From positions 74,789,666 through 74,853,665 of the forward strand of contig CM042017.1 of the NCBI GenBank assembly GCA_023525715.1: a stretch of DNA of 64,000 nucleotides, in the 5' to 3' direction. How positions within the stretch are numbered: the first letter of the stretch is position 1; every line of letters begins with the position of its first letter. This stretch comes from Cichorium intybus (taxonomy: Eukaryota > Streptophyta > Magnoliopsida > Asterales > Asteraceae). A model generated the notes under the pieces. That model was not told the DNA's origin. It saw only the letters and a list, made by a program, of their open reading frames with translations, and searched no databases. Below are positions 36,094 through 48,356 of this stretch, one piece after another. The position numbers were made by a program, and so were the translations under genes.

Positions 36094-36779
36094 TACACCC
36101 CCCCCCCGGTGGGGTGTGGTGGTGATGACTATCGGCTAGAACCACATAAAAGGAAGAAAACAAATTTTAACAACTTACCCGACCACCTGCAGCCTTCCTA
36201 CGCTAGATCACGAGCACCTTCACATGATTCATCTATCTCCACACACCCTCACGCAGCAGCAACACCTAGATAGCAGGACCCCCCTGCAGCTGCTCGATCC
36301 CGATAGGAAGAAAGAAAACCCGGAGGGACAAGAGAAAACGAGATAGAGGGAGAGAGAGAGAAAAAGAAGACGATCAAAGCAGGTAGAGTGTGACAAAAAT
36401 GGGAGAGGAATTCAATCACACAAAATTTCTACAGCCACACAAAATTCACGTGGGTTACATTGAAGAATGGAGCTTGACAACTCTAGCCCTTTAAGTTTGA
36501 TCACTAAATTTCTAATATCCCATTTAAACAAAAGGTCATTTTTCAAGTCTTCAACTATGATATTTAAAAATTATTATTATTATTCGAAACGACCGCGATT
36601 TAATTCTACACATCGTCGTCTAAATAAGAATATATTTCGTCTCTTTTAAAAAACGCATCCAAAATAATTGACATTATTGCTATTAATTTATATTATTAAC
36701 ATTAATATTCATTTTTTCGTTAAAATGAATACTAAATTTTCTGAAAATAAGGAATCGGGAAACGGGCTGTTACACATAC

Positions 36780-37851
36780 CATTACACATCTTAAATGAAA
36801 CCACACAACCCGTGGCCTTCTAAAAAAGTACAGATCCTCTAAAGTCATCATATCCCATCAACTTAAATATACATCAAAATAGGTTAGGCAATAGAATGTC
36901 TAGTGAGATTATCTGAGGTTGACCCATTCAAAGTGGGCAGTGTAACCACCACACTCGGGACAAACCCCTAAAAATAGTTTTCACATGCTTTAAAGTTGTA
37001 TAATTTATGATCTCAAACGTTGTATAAAACAATAGTACGTCATAAAGATTAAGTCAAAAATGGATAGTTATGAATGCAATACAATGCATGATGCAACTAT
37101 CCCACCCTATGTCCATCTCATAAAATTCCAACTCATCTCGATGGCACCTACCTAAGTTCTCAAGCAACACACACAAAGCATGTCACTTGATCCCCCCGAT
37201 AGGCAAACTAAGAGTAGTGGCTATCACACTAGCCTCATGAGGGTTAGCTACTCCCCTCATGCGGTCCCCTATTGGCGGGAACAATCCCAAAACATCTTCG
37301 AGGGTGGCTACCCAGCCCAAAAGGCCCTCTACATAGGAAAAACATCTCTTCCGTCTTCCCTATTGGTGGGTAAGACTAAAACGTTTCCGTCCTTTTTGGA
37401 TGAGGAAAGGACCAAACTCGTTCTCATAGGTTTACACAGTTAATCCCATCATATATGCAATGCACAAATACTGTGAAATTTTTTTTTCAAAACAAACATC
37501 TTACTATTTATATTGAAAACATCTTTAAAATTCATCTCATGCAATACACAACTAATAATCATATAACACATTGCACATAATAAGCATGCATGAAAATAGT
37601 TGGTAATACACAAACATGGTAATAAGGATGTGTACTCCATGTAAACTCATATGAGGTCAACTGTAAAGTCAACACTAGTTCTGTAACATTGTTGTGTCTA
37701 AAAAAAGTCAACTCCTAGACATCATCTTCTCTTTCATCGAATTCCTATGTTAATTGTTCAAAATATGGTGTTTGATCTAGTTTCTATGCTTAGATATTGG
37801 TTTGGTTGTTAGTTTACAATTGTTTTAGTTTGTTTTGGATCAAAAAGTGTA
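36780..37851. other. Unassigned repeat-like stretch
   Basis: No supported gene. It includes a G+C-richer block around 37180-37440 with phrases like those in LTRs, followed by AT-rich DNA. It should be continuous with 23.0-24.0 kb before the Gypsy-B insertion. Confidence 0.45.
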
Positions 37852-38639
37852 GTGATATCCTATGTAGTCAATAGCGCCGAGATCTCGGTGAGATCTCAGT
37901 GAGATAGCGTGTAAGAACCCGAGAGAAATTGTAGTAAAATGTAAAATAATTATGAAAATAAGGGCAAATCGGTCTTTTTCCATATTTTGAACTTTAATGT
38001 AAAATATTTTGTAATTATGTGTAATAATGTAAAACTTAAAAGTATGATGTAATAAAAACTAAGATATGGTGCCAAATTGGGAGAAAAGGAACTAGAGGGT
38101 TAAAATTGAAAATATTGGAAGTATAAATAGTGGGAATATCTCCCATTTTCCAGAAATCCGTAGAAACATCGGGAGAGAGAGCTGGAGTGGACAGGTTCCT
38201 GAAGGTTCTTGGTAGTAGAGCAGAAATTTGAGCTATTAACTTGAAGACATTGATTCTAAGCTACATAAGGTAAGAATTTCACTCTTGTAACTCAATTCAA
38301 CCATTTTGGAGTTTGGGGGTTGGGCAAAAACGGGTTACAGAAGTGGTGTGAGGTTTGTATGAAGTTCCTAACCCTGCAAACCTGTTCTAAACATCATTAG
38401 AAACACAACTTCACTTCTGGAATCGGTTGAGAATAAGAGAAATTGATAATTTTCCTCAAGAACCCTAAATTAAGAATTTGTGTGATTAAGTTGTTTCTAT
38501 GGGTTAAAACCTGATGTAAACTGCGGGTTTTAGTCATAGAATGATATAAATTGATTAGGTTGAGTATTAAGGACTTAATGGACAGAAACAGGGGGCTGCA
38601 GCACAAAAATCGGGCAAAAACCCGTCTCTGCAGCACAGA

Positions 38640-38755
38640 CACGAGTCGTGCATATTTATGCCTGGCATATACACGAGTCGTGCATCTCAAAATAGCACCA
38701 TATGATAAGCACGAGTCGTGCTTCCCAGTGAAGAAAAAGAGCACGAGTCGTGCTC
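38640..38755 (+). repeat. Odd-palindrome array in Gypsy-D LTR
   Basis: Four copies of acgagtcgt within gcacgagtcgtgc-type palindromes; the last (38739-38755) extends to 8-bp arms around one central g. See the related arrays at 8339-8388, 15580-15650 and 51350-51790. Confidence 0.85.
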
Positions 38756-39470
38756 TTTGCTGGGCAGCATTCTGTCCATTTTTGAGTTTTGAACTTGGCT
38801 CTAGACTTTTCCGTTGGGTCTATAAATCATACCATAGGCCTAAAATGGTGTGAAAACATGTGGAAAATTGTCGGAACAGAAATACGACCTCCCGAGGGTA
38901 CTGTAGCAAAATACGTGTATCCCGAGGAGGTTACAAATTGAAAGAAGTTAGTTAATAGAGGTTGTAGCCTAATTAATGAATTGTAGTTGCACAATATGGT
39001 ACTTCTGTACTGTAAAGTTAGTTATTGTAAATATATGAACTGAGTATAAATGTATAATTCGCATATAATAGGTGATGGTTCAAACAAGATTGGTCAAGAT
39101 AAAAAGAAAGGAGTCCAAGAAGATAACTAACTCCTAGGGGACCGAGGTGAGTGTTATGTGGATTTTTGAGTACATAGCAAAATGAATTTTATTAAAGAGT
39201 GTTTTGGGAGTCAAAATGGTTTAATGAAAATAAAAGTGATTCTACGGAAATTGGAAATGGTTTTATGGAATTTGAAATTGTTAATAAGAAAGGATATGGT
39301 TCTGCGGAACTAAAATGTTTTATGAAACTGGAAACGATAATGTCAAATAGTAGGTGTGTACGGAAATGGTAAATGAAATACAAGAAAGTAATAAAGTGAT
39401 TGAGCCCTGTTGATATGTTGAGAAGTATCCGGATAAAGACCACGGCCTGCTGCGGTAGGGGTGGCAAAAA

Positions 39471-39512
39471 GACACTACTGGGATGGTACCTCCCGTCGCG
39501 AAGTAGTTGTCT
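39471..39512 (+). promoter_or_regulatory. 42-bp conserved LTR module, third family
   Basis: Same 42 bases as 9309-9350. Confidence 0.6.
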
Positions 39513-40208
39513 TACCTTGATAGATGAATTCGTTTCATGCTATTGGGGAAGTAGCTATACGGGTGCGTCTCGTATAAAACCTACGGGTGCGCTCGTAGGA
39601 ATGTACCATTAGAAAGAAGCGAGGAATACCTGTGGGTGCGCTCACAGGAAAAAGAAATATTGAAAGTTTAAAGAATAATGATATTTTTGGTAACTGTTTT
39701 TGGGTCCAAACCCATAATGCTCACGAGACATTATGTCTCACGTATTTTGTTTTAAAATGCTATGTACTCAGGTAAGCAGGAAGGGCATTAAAAGAGTCGG
39801 GTGCAGAACCGTAATCACTGTTGTAAAAATGTAAACTAGACAGGTTTGAACTATGGTTTGTGATGCAAATTTGTGATACCCCGTTGTATAATAAAACGTT
39901 TTGTAAAATAAAATAAATGTGAAATAAGTTTGAAAAAAAAATGGTGTAAGAGTTGGGGTGTTACATAGCGGTTCTTGGCCCTAGATAAAATAGCGGTTAT
40001 GAATAGCGGTTGGGAAGTGCGGAACTGAGATTTGCACCGAGATTTACCGCAATTTGACCGCTATATCGATTGCGTTATTGCGGTGAAATACAACTATTTT
40101 CTAAAATGACATTTTGGGCTATTTATTTCGAGCCCAGTCGATCAAACATATACTAGACACGGGGCCAACTGTCCAAGTACTAGGAGCAAAATCCATCATA
40201 TTTTATTG

Positions 40209-40515
40209 AGAGACGTGGAGGAAAATGATGAGTGGACGATACCGACGGAGGATGAGCTTCAAGACTTTGTGAATGAAAAGGATGGTCTTCTTTGGTCGGC
40301 TGTGAGAGCAAGGGGAGGAAATGTAGACAAATGTAGACACGGGTCCAAGTACTAGGAGCAAAAGGGAGCGTTATAGAGACGATGATTATGATATTAGAGA
40401 TCAAGTGGAAGATCTTGATGTTGTTGATGACCTAGATGGAGAAGTAAATGTCTTAGACGATGTTGACTCTGATGCCAAACCTGTGGATTGTAATCAATTA
40501 TGTTTGACATTATGA
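40209..40515 (+). pseudogene. Decayed hAT transposase C-terminal tail (copy A)
   Basis: The frame DEWTIPTEDELQDFVNEKDG, then LLWSAVRARGG, resembles the segment following the dimerisation domain in hAT transposases. It is interrupted by TAG at 40353 and continues in another frame as an acidic tail (DDYDIRDQVEDLD...) to TGA 40513-40515. The rest of the transposase is missing. Similarity is by recall of family style. Confidence 0.5.
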
Positions 40516-40588
40516 CACTACCATATATTTTATGCTACGAGTTCCATATAAAATTTTTGTGATATTAATTCTACATATTATATGTGTG

Positions 40589-40591
<3 letters not shown>

Positions 40592-40656
<65 letters not shown>
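40592..40656. repeat. (TA)n inside hAT copy A
   Basis: A TA run at the same internal position as in copy B (53926-54010). Confidence 0.95.
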
Positions 40657-40660
<4 letters not shown>

Positions 40661-40929
40661 TAATTTCTACGTAATATAAAAAACCGCTATCTCAACGTTA
40701 TCCCACCGCGATAACCGCTTTTTTAAATCTCGGTATATGACCGCTATTTGATTTTTGACCGCAATAACTGCATAGGTGATATCTACCTACTATACAGTGA
40801 TACTATAATACATTTTTATTATCGACACAAAGTGCCAACCATGAACTCCACTGTTTGACCTTTGCTTACCACTATTAGTGGAACATAAGGTTTTTATTTT
40901 TGATTTTTTACCGCATCAACGACTGCGAC

Positions 40930-41200
40930 GTGTCATTATGAAGTTTCAAAAATGGCCCAAAAGTGATAAAAATGGACAAATGCTCATATTTGAGGGTCAG
41001 TATAGGAAAATCTTACTAGATTCAAAATTAAGTCAGTGAAGAAAAGTTGCAAAGCTTATTCCTATTTTTGTAAAAATATAAAGTTTGCAAGAAACGAGTT
41101 TGATATGTAGAAGTTATAACTATGTAAAAATCAGGAATTATATGAGTTTATGCTAAGAAATATTTCTATGGCATTTAACTAAGGGCACTTTAGTCATTTT
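40930..41200 (+). repeat. Diverged LTR fragment related to Gypsy-E
   Basis: agtttcaaaaatggcccaaa and later aaagtttgcaaga...gtagaagttat align, in reverse complement, to parts of the Gypsy-E LTR on both sides of hAT copy B (54700-54790 and 53710-53800). In this fragment the two parts are continuous. Confidence 0.55.
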
Positions 41201-41455
41201 TCCATTCCTTTGACCAGTCAAAATCAGAGATTAAGCTTCTTCCTGATTTTTCTGTGTACGTGTTGTTTTCGTAAAATACGAATGAAAGAAAAGGAAATTG
41301 TGTGTGTGTGCGATCTAGTAACGACACAAGAGAGAGAGAGAGAAAGATCAACCAGAGAGACGGGGGACCAAGCAGAGACATCGATGGTCTTTGCCATCAT
41401 TTTTTAAAGAATCGGTTAAATAAACTCGGACTCGGCTAGGTACCGAGGCGATTTA

Positions 41456-42020
41456 CAGTGTTGCAAAACTCGGCCGACTCGGGCGAGTACTCGGACTCGG
41501 CTAGGTACCGAGGCGATTTTTCAAGAATCGGTTAAATAAACTCGAACTCGGCATTACTCGGAATTACTCGGGATTACTCGGAATTACTCGAAATTACTCG
41601 AGATTTTTCAAGGATCAGTTAAATAAGCTAGGTACTGCAGCGATTTTTTATATATCATGTACTTAACTATTTATTTTGTAGGTACACATAAAGAAAATAA
41701 ATAGATTAGAGACGACTAAATTGAACAATCTTGATTTTGTTCAATTTAATGCAAATTTGATGGAAAAGTCGAAAGAATGAATATCAATTTTTGGAAAAGT
41801 TGTAACACTTTAACATTTAAACAGGTGTCCTTGTTATTGATATTCACCTATTTTGTTATATATTTCAATGAACTTATAATATTTGTCATATATATAATTT
41901 ACCCAAAAATAATAGCTTTATAATTACGTTATCCGAGTACTCGTCCGAGTACTCCCCGCCTAGCCGAGTATTCGCTACTTGCTAGTCCATCGACCTGGGA
42001 GCGCCTAGTGTCTTTTGCAA

Positions 42021-42022
<2 letters not shown>
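41456..42022. mobile_element. Short TIR element rich in actcgg motifs
   Basis: The ends agtgttgcaaaa and ttttgcaacact are exact inverted repeats. The subterminal regions are full of (t)actcgg/ccgagta units. A segment of the element (ggactcggctaggtaccgag) is also duplicated just outside the left end. It is probably hAT-like; no clean target duplication is seen because the right side is a (TA)n array. Confidence 0.6.

Positions 42023-42023
<1 letters not shown>

Positions 42024-42099
<76 letters not shown>
42024..42099. repeat. (TA)n microsatellite
   Basis: About 76 bp of TA between two TIR elements. Confidence 0.98.
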
Positions 42100-43373
<1,274 letters not shown>

Positions 43374-43379
43374 CGGCGG

Positions 43380-43880
43380 CAAATAGTTTCGTTTCGGCAA
43401 TTACTTTTTAGGTTTTAGGTTGTAGATGGGAAGGGGAGTCGGAGTCCTTAAAAACACCCATTTAAACCATCCTGAAGAGGTAGAACCATACCAGGGGTAA
43501 AATGGTCAAGTTCAAAAGATTACATTAGCCTTTTGCCATTATACTTTCGTTATTCTACCCAATTGTAGCATTGTACTTTCAATATTTTCATATTAAGATA
43601 GTCTTCTTTCAAAATTCTACCCAAATAATAATTATATAATTGTACCTACAATTTTTCATAATAAGACACTGTGTTTTTTCAAAAGCAAACCAATATAACT
43701 CTGTACTTCGAATTTTTTTCTTGATAAAACATTATACCTCCACGACATACAATCACATGCATAGTAAAGTTCACATACACATAAAAGGCATTGGAGCATT
43801 ACATTAAGCTGCAATGAAATAGAAGATTACTTACATTCTGAACCAAAATATATAAAAAAGGTATTGGAACATCACATTAA
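43380..43880. other. Dispersed-repeat stretch
   Basis: Phrases about 'tgtactttcaatatt...tctacccaa' repeated in this stretch also occur in PP2C intron 3 and near 46770. Probably the body of the Helitron-like element. No gene. Confidence 0.4.
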
Positions 43881-43884
43881 GCTG

Positions 43885-44330
43885 CAAGATCATTCAAATT
43901 TTCAGACTTTCGAAAATTTCAATTTTTCAAAATTTTCAAATTATTCAAATTTCCAAAATTTTCAAAATTTTCAAATTATTCAAAATTTTCAAATTTTCAA
44001 AATTTGAAAATTTGAAAATTTGAAAATTTCAAAATATTTAAATTATTTAAACTTTTCAAAATCATTCAAATTTTCAGACTTTTCAAATTATTAATAATTT
44101 TCAAATTTTTAAAACTATTCAATTTTAAAACTTTTAAAACTTTTCAAATTATTTAAAATTTAATATTTTTCAAATTATTCAAAATTTTAAACTATTCAAA
44201 TTATTCAAATTTTCAAATGATTCAAAATTTTCAAAATTATTCAAATTTCCAAAAATTTCCAATTTTTCAAAGCTTAAAATTATTCAAATTTACGAAATTT
44301 TCAAAATTTTAAACAGTAAATGAAAGTCAA
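43885..44330. repeat. ttcaaatttt low-complexity block
   Basis: About 450 bp composed almost entirely of variations on ttcaaaattttcaaat, with local inverted symmetry. Non-coding. Confidence 0.9.
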
Positions 44331-45207
44331 AAAGAATTATTATATAATACAATCTTATTATCAAAATAATGAGACTAAGTAAAATTCTATATCGAAGTCG
44401 GACCAAAATTGGAAAAAAAAAAGTTGGTAGTTTAAATTATAAGAGGGTTTTTCTATTATTTCGTTGTGGTAAGGATAATGTAATATTTACTCTAGTAGGG
44501 TCCTTTTATTTCGTTGTTTTGCTTGCTTTTTTCCATTTAAATTGAACTCAGGGACCAAAATTGAAAATAAAAAATTATAGTGAAAAGTAGGATGCTATAA
44601 CAAAAGAACAAATGAAAGTACATTGTTATAGCATATACTAATTTTGACTGGAATTTTTTCTGAGGAATGAAACTGTAAATTCCTTTTCTGTTTTCATTTA
44701 CCAGGACACTAACATACTTCGAATAATCTACCAATTATACCAATGTACTTTGTGTTAATTGTTTCCATCTTTGACTCCCATTTCACCAATGTAAAATTAC
44801 CTTTTTACCCTTTGACCTTTTCTGTTATTGCAGTCTTCGTTTACAGCAGCAGGTTGTTACCTATGTACTGCACCTGCATCGTCACATCAACAAAACCAAA
44901 ATCATCCCCGTGTTAATCGACATAAGCATCTCCTAAAACCAAATAAATTAGAATGCTATATTGGAGTCAAGGACCAAAACTGAAAAACTGAACTGTAAAA
45001 TTAACATTTTAAGTGTGACGATCTGCAAATCCTGAAATCGATTCAATACAGCCCAAATAACAAATAATTTAAGTTATAAACTTCAAACTTTCTAAAACCC
45101 AATTACATAAACACTAAATCAAGATATTTGATTCGAGACAGATCTCAAAGAACTAAAACCGGAACCATGGTAGGTCTGTCTAGCAGCCTAGGTTTGGTGA
45201 GGGAAAT
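44331..45207. other. Gene-less AT-rich stretch
   Basis: No supported feature between the low-complexity block and the NPF fragment. Confidence 0.5.
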
Positions 45208-45244
45208 CACTGAACATTTAACCGCTTGAACCACCTTTAAAAAC

Positions 45245-46031
45245 TTACTCAAGCTCGGCAAGGCTGGATTTTTCCTCAGTTTTCGAATGGACAAATTTAG
45301 ACACTGAACATTTAACCGCTTGAACCACCTTCTCCAAAGATTTCACGTCGTTGCTCTGGTCATGGCTGTACGCATAAAACCGGCTGCCGCAGGAAAACAT
45401 AACAATGGAAACCGCCATGGCCATGGCTAGCATGGCGAACCCTAAACCCCAACCTACAGAGTCTTGTATATTCGGCATGATCGACACGCCTAAAAGACTA
45501 CCACTGCAGACACCGAAATACCACCATTGAAAGAACATGCTTTTCTTATCATCTGATTTGGCCGTCGGAAGCTCATCTTCTGTGTCTATTTGATCTGCGC
45601 CAAACGCCTGCAAAGATGGGTTGTACCCACCTTGGCCTAGTGAAATTAGATAAAGTGACAAAAAAAGTGACGACGATGATGAGGAGGATTTTGATTTGTT
45701 TAATGTTGTTGATGTTAACGCCAAAAGCCCCTGAAAACGAATTTATAGCGGTAAGATGTGTGAAAAGACTGAATCAATTTGGTTAAGGTTTTCAGATGGG
45801 TTAATTGGTATACCACGAGATATAGAAAAGAAGAGGCCAAGACGGTGGAATAGATGTTCTCGTAAGAGTCAACCAGCGGTGCCACCAGTAACGGCAACAT
45901 CGATGTAAAACCACACCAGCTGTTGACGGTTCTCGCGGTGGATGAGCTGCTCATCTTCATCACGTCCGTCAAATAAATTACCAGATTTGACGCCACTCCT
46001 TTGAATACAACCCGCTCCATCCCAGCAATCA
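45245..46031 (-). pseudogene. Truncated NRT1/PTR family (NPF5-like) transporter gene
   Basis: Two exons remain: 46031-45824 (VIAGMERVVFKGVASNLVIY ... SMLPLLVAPLVDSY) and 45730-45245 (GLLALTSTTL ... ISLGQGGYNPSLQAFGADQI ... SMFFQWWYFGVCSGSLLG). The intron has a gtatac donor and ttttcag acceptor. These are the first four to six membrane helices of a proton-coupled nitrate/peptide transporter, normally about 12 helices and 550-600 residues. The 5' exon is not found, and the frame stops at TAA 45247-45245 immediately after AELE, where a splice donor would be expected. A 30-bp exact direct repeat (45208-45237 and 45302-45331) spans the break. Not a functional transporter. Confidence 0.85.
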
Positions 46032-46636
46032 CTGCACACGACAAACCCACGTCAGAAACAATAAGAAGGCGATGAGAAGAAAGGGGAAGGGAAGCCACAG
46101 ATCTGTTAGCGAGAAACCAGAAAGAGACAACTGAAAGAATCAAAGAATGGGTAGTGGCACTTGTAACACCGACATAGGTGACAGTGGCTACAACGGCGGT
46201 CGTTGGTGGTGTATATGTGGTATGATGAGGCTGTTGAAGTGGAGGTATCTTGCTCATGTCGTGACACCACGATGGCGTAGTGGTTATGGTTGTGGTTGAG
46301 AATGAATCACAAAAACTATTAGGGTTTTTGGAACCCCGGGACGGTGGTAACATCAAAAGAATCAAAAGAAAAAGTGACAGATGAAGGGATTGAGGTGAGA
46401 GACAGAATGAAGAGTCAAAGCATATATTGGGAAAAGTAAAAGGCAGCCCATGATTTGCTGCAAAATAATCAAGAGATTTCAAAAAAATTAGAACTTCACA
46501 GCTTTTGATCTCCCGCTTCAAAAATTCAATCGACCGCTCAATCCGGGTTCTTGAGGTTGGCTGCATCAAATGGTTGTATTGTCTTAATTTTAAGACTTGT
46601 GTGCTTTAAAGGATTGTAATTTATATATGGTTTATA

Positions 46637-46637
<1 letters not shown>

Positions 46638-46709
<72 letters not shown>
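46638..46709. repeat. (TA)n microsatellite
   Basis: About 72 bp of TA between the NPF fragment and a candidate Helitron end. Confidence 0.98.
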
Positions 46710-46710
<1 letters not shown>

Positions 46711-47909
46711 TAGGCACATCTTCGTGCCATGTTTAAACACGTCCCAGGAGTTGTATCAAAACTTCATAGTACAATGCCTTAACAAATAAATTTTGAAGTA
46801 CAATGTCCTAATCTATTGCACCCTCATTGAGAATAAGAGCTAAATATGCAGTTATGTATGTGTTGTGGCGGCCATGGGTATGCTTTTGGTTAAACCTGCA
46901 CAATTTAAACAATAATATACATCAATTTAAGTGCAATTTAGGATAGTTGCTATCCCATCTGTAAGGTCAATAATAATAGTTTTTATCGGTTCCTCGTCAA
47001 TAATCTAGACAAAACTAATTGAGAAAAAAAAACAGAAACAATGTCAATGACAATAATCTAATTCGAGCTTTATCAAATAAACCTCATTTTTAAGTTTCTT
47101 TCTATCATCTTTATTACCTTCATCTTTATGAAAATTACCTTTACATGAATCACCCTTTTTTCTTTAATCACATGACCTGATTTTCATAGTTCTTATAATT
47201 TCATTTTCAGTTATTAAGAGATCATATTTTATCTTGCATATTATAGAAGAAATTATGACAAAAAAGTAATTAAAAACTAAAGAAGTACATATGATAGAGA
47301 TATGGTCAAATTAATTACTCACTGTAGTTACTAGAGACGCTGGTGGTAATGGCGACAATTGATGCCAATCAGCCAGTGACTCAGCCGAGGTAGGCAGATG
47401 GTAGCGAGGAGGTAGGGCTGACGAATACGTCTTTTGAGAGGAGATTTGGTAGCAGTGAATCAGTCATTTAGGAACAATATAGAGAAAATTAGAAAATAGA
47501 TTCATCTATGACCATGTATTGAGAAAGGGGGAAAATTGGAAACCCGGTGCCCTCCTCTCCTAAATGTGCCATCATGAAGAGAAAGACCATTATGACTCAG
47601 CAATCGGGGAAGAAAGCGGTGAACTAGAAGGACCATCGGTCTCCTCCAAACTCGCCATTTGTATCAAGCTCCTCCGATTTCCGTAATCTTACAATAGACC
47701 CAGAATTCATCTGTCTCTCGATCTCTATCTATCGACATCTAGAAACCTGAAATCACATGACCATCACAGCATCTCTCTATGTTGAGACCCAGAAACACTA
47801 ATCACAACATGAATAAGATCGGTAGAGTGTAACACTGGCAGCGATGAGGCGAGTCGATGGGGATAATTAGGGTTTGCGAGTGAGAAAGGAGAGATCAGCA
47901 TATCAAGGG

Positions 47910-47911
<2 letters not shown>
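46710..47911 (-). mobile_element. Candidate Helitron-like element between (TA)n arrays
   Basis: On the minus strand it would begin TCCCTTGATATGCTGATC after a TA array and end with the hairpin ggcac...gtgcc followed by CTAG (46713-46710) and T. It includes UTR-like DNA near 47600-47850. The hairpin touches CTAG with almost no spacer, unlike typical Helitrons, so this is tentative. No Rep/helicase. Confidence 0.3.
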
Positions 47912-47992
<81 letters not shown>

Positions 47993-48060
47993 CGATGAGG
48001 CGAGTCGATGGGGATAATTAGGGTTTGCGAGTGAGAAAGGAGAGATCAGCATATCAAGGG

Positions 48061-48064
<4 letters not shown>
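47840..48064. repeat. 74-bp segment duplicated around a (TA)n array
   Basis: agcgatgaggcgagtcgatg ... aagggataa occurs at 47840-47913 and, identically as far as I can compare, at 47991-48064, each followed by TA repeats. Confidence 0.95.

Positions 48065-48104
<40 letters not shown>
48065..48104. repeat. (TA)n microsatellite
   Basis: About 40 bp of TA. Confidence 0.95.
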
Positions 48105-48110
<6 letters not shown>

Positions 48111-48274
48111 GGTCCAATATAGAATCAAATTATATCACCTAACCATAGAACCACGTGAAATTTACATATGTTCATTAATGAACATGAAAATTACATATGT
48201 TCATAAATGAACATGTTCATTTTTCATGTGGTTCTATGGTTAAGTGATATAATTTGGTTATATATTGAACCTAT
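48105..48274. mobile_element. 170-bp palindromic MITE between two (TA)n arrays
   Basis: The left arm (gtgataggtccaatatagaa...ccatagaaccac) is matched by an inverted right arm (gtggttctatggttaagtgat...gaacctatcc). The centre repeats acatatgttcat. Both ends pass into TA runs, so any TA target duplication is hidden. Confidence 0.8.

Positions 48275-48355
<81 letters not shown>
48275..48355. repeat. (TA)n microsatellite
   Basis: About 80 bp of TA. Confidence 0.98.

Positions 48356-48356
<1 letters not shown>

Larger units (their letters stand above)
24001..36774 (-). mobile_element. Solo LTR (Gypsy-B), split by a younger element
   Basis: The left end tgtaacaccccaat (24001) and right end gggctgttaca (ending 36774) are the two ends of one minus-oriented LTR, flanked by catac on both sides (23996-24000 and 36775-36779). 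The parts are 24001-25956 and 36099-36774, about 2.63 kb together. It contains the shared 42-bp module (24436-24477), the hairpin block (24208-24253) and cctgagtacatagc near 24180, so it is related to the 37910-39965 LTR but diverged. No internal region remains, hence solo. Confidence 0.85.
37910..39965 (+). mobile_element. Gypsy-D solo LTR inside hAT copy A
   Basis: 2,056 bp, tgtaagaacccgag to ggggtgttaca, flanked by tagcg (37905-37909 and 39966-39970). The second hAT copy at 53.8 kb has the same site unoccupied with a single tagcg. The LTR holds the 42-bp module (39471-39512), the hairpin block (39701-39743), ag/gtgagt near 39145 and four odd palindromes of the gcacga-g-tcgtgc type (38640-38755). 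No internal region, so a solo LTR from LTR-LTR recombination. Confidence 0.95.
37860..40775 (+). mobile_element. Non-autonomous hAT element, copy A (split by a solo LTR)
   Basis: The ends ctatgtagtcaatagcg and (reverse complement) ctatgcagttattgcgg are imperfect TIRs. An exact 8-bp duplication gtgatatc flanks it (37852-37859 and 40776-40783), the hAT hallmark. Without the inserted LTR it is about 855 bp. Many atagcggt/accgc motifs cluster in both subterminal regions, as in transposase-binding regions of hAT elements. A decayed transposase tail (40209-40515) is retained. Confidence 0.9.

Noticed and set aside
45732..46569. Upstream extension of the NPF frame (to 46569)
   Set aside because: The conserved part begins at a clear acceptor (gtgtgcag) at 46031; the upstream translation is non-homologous intron/UTR-like sequence.
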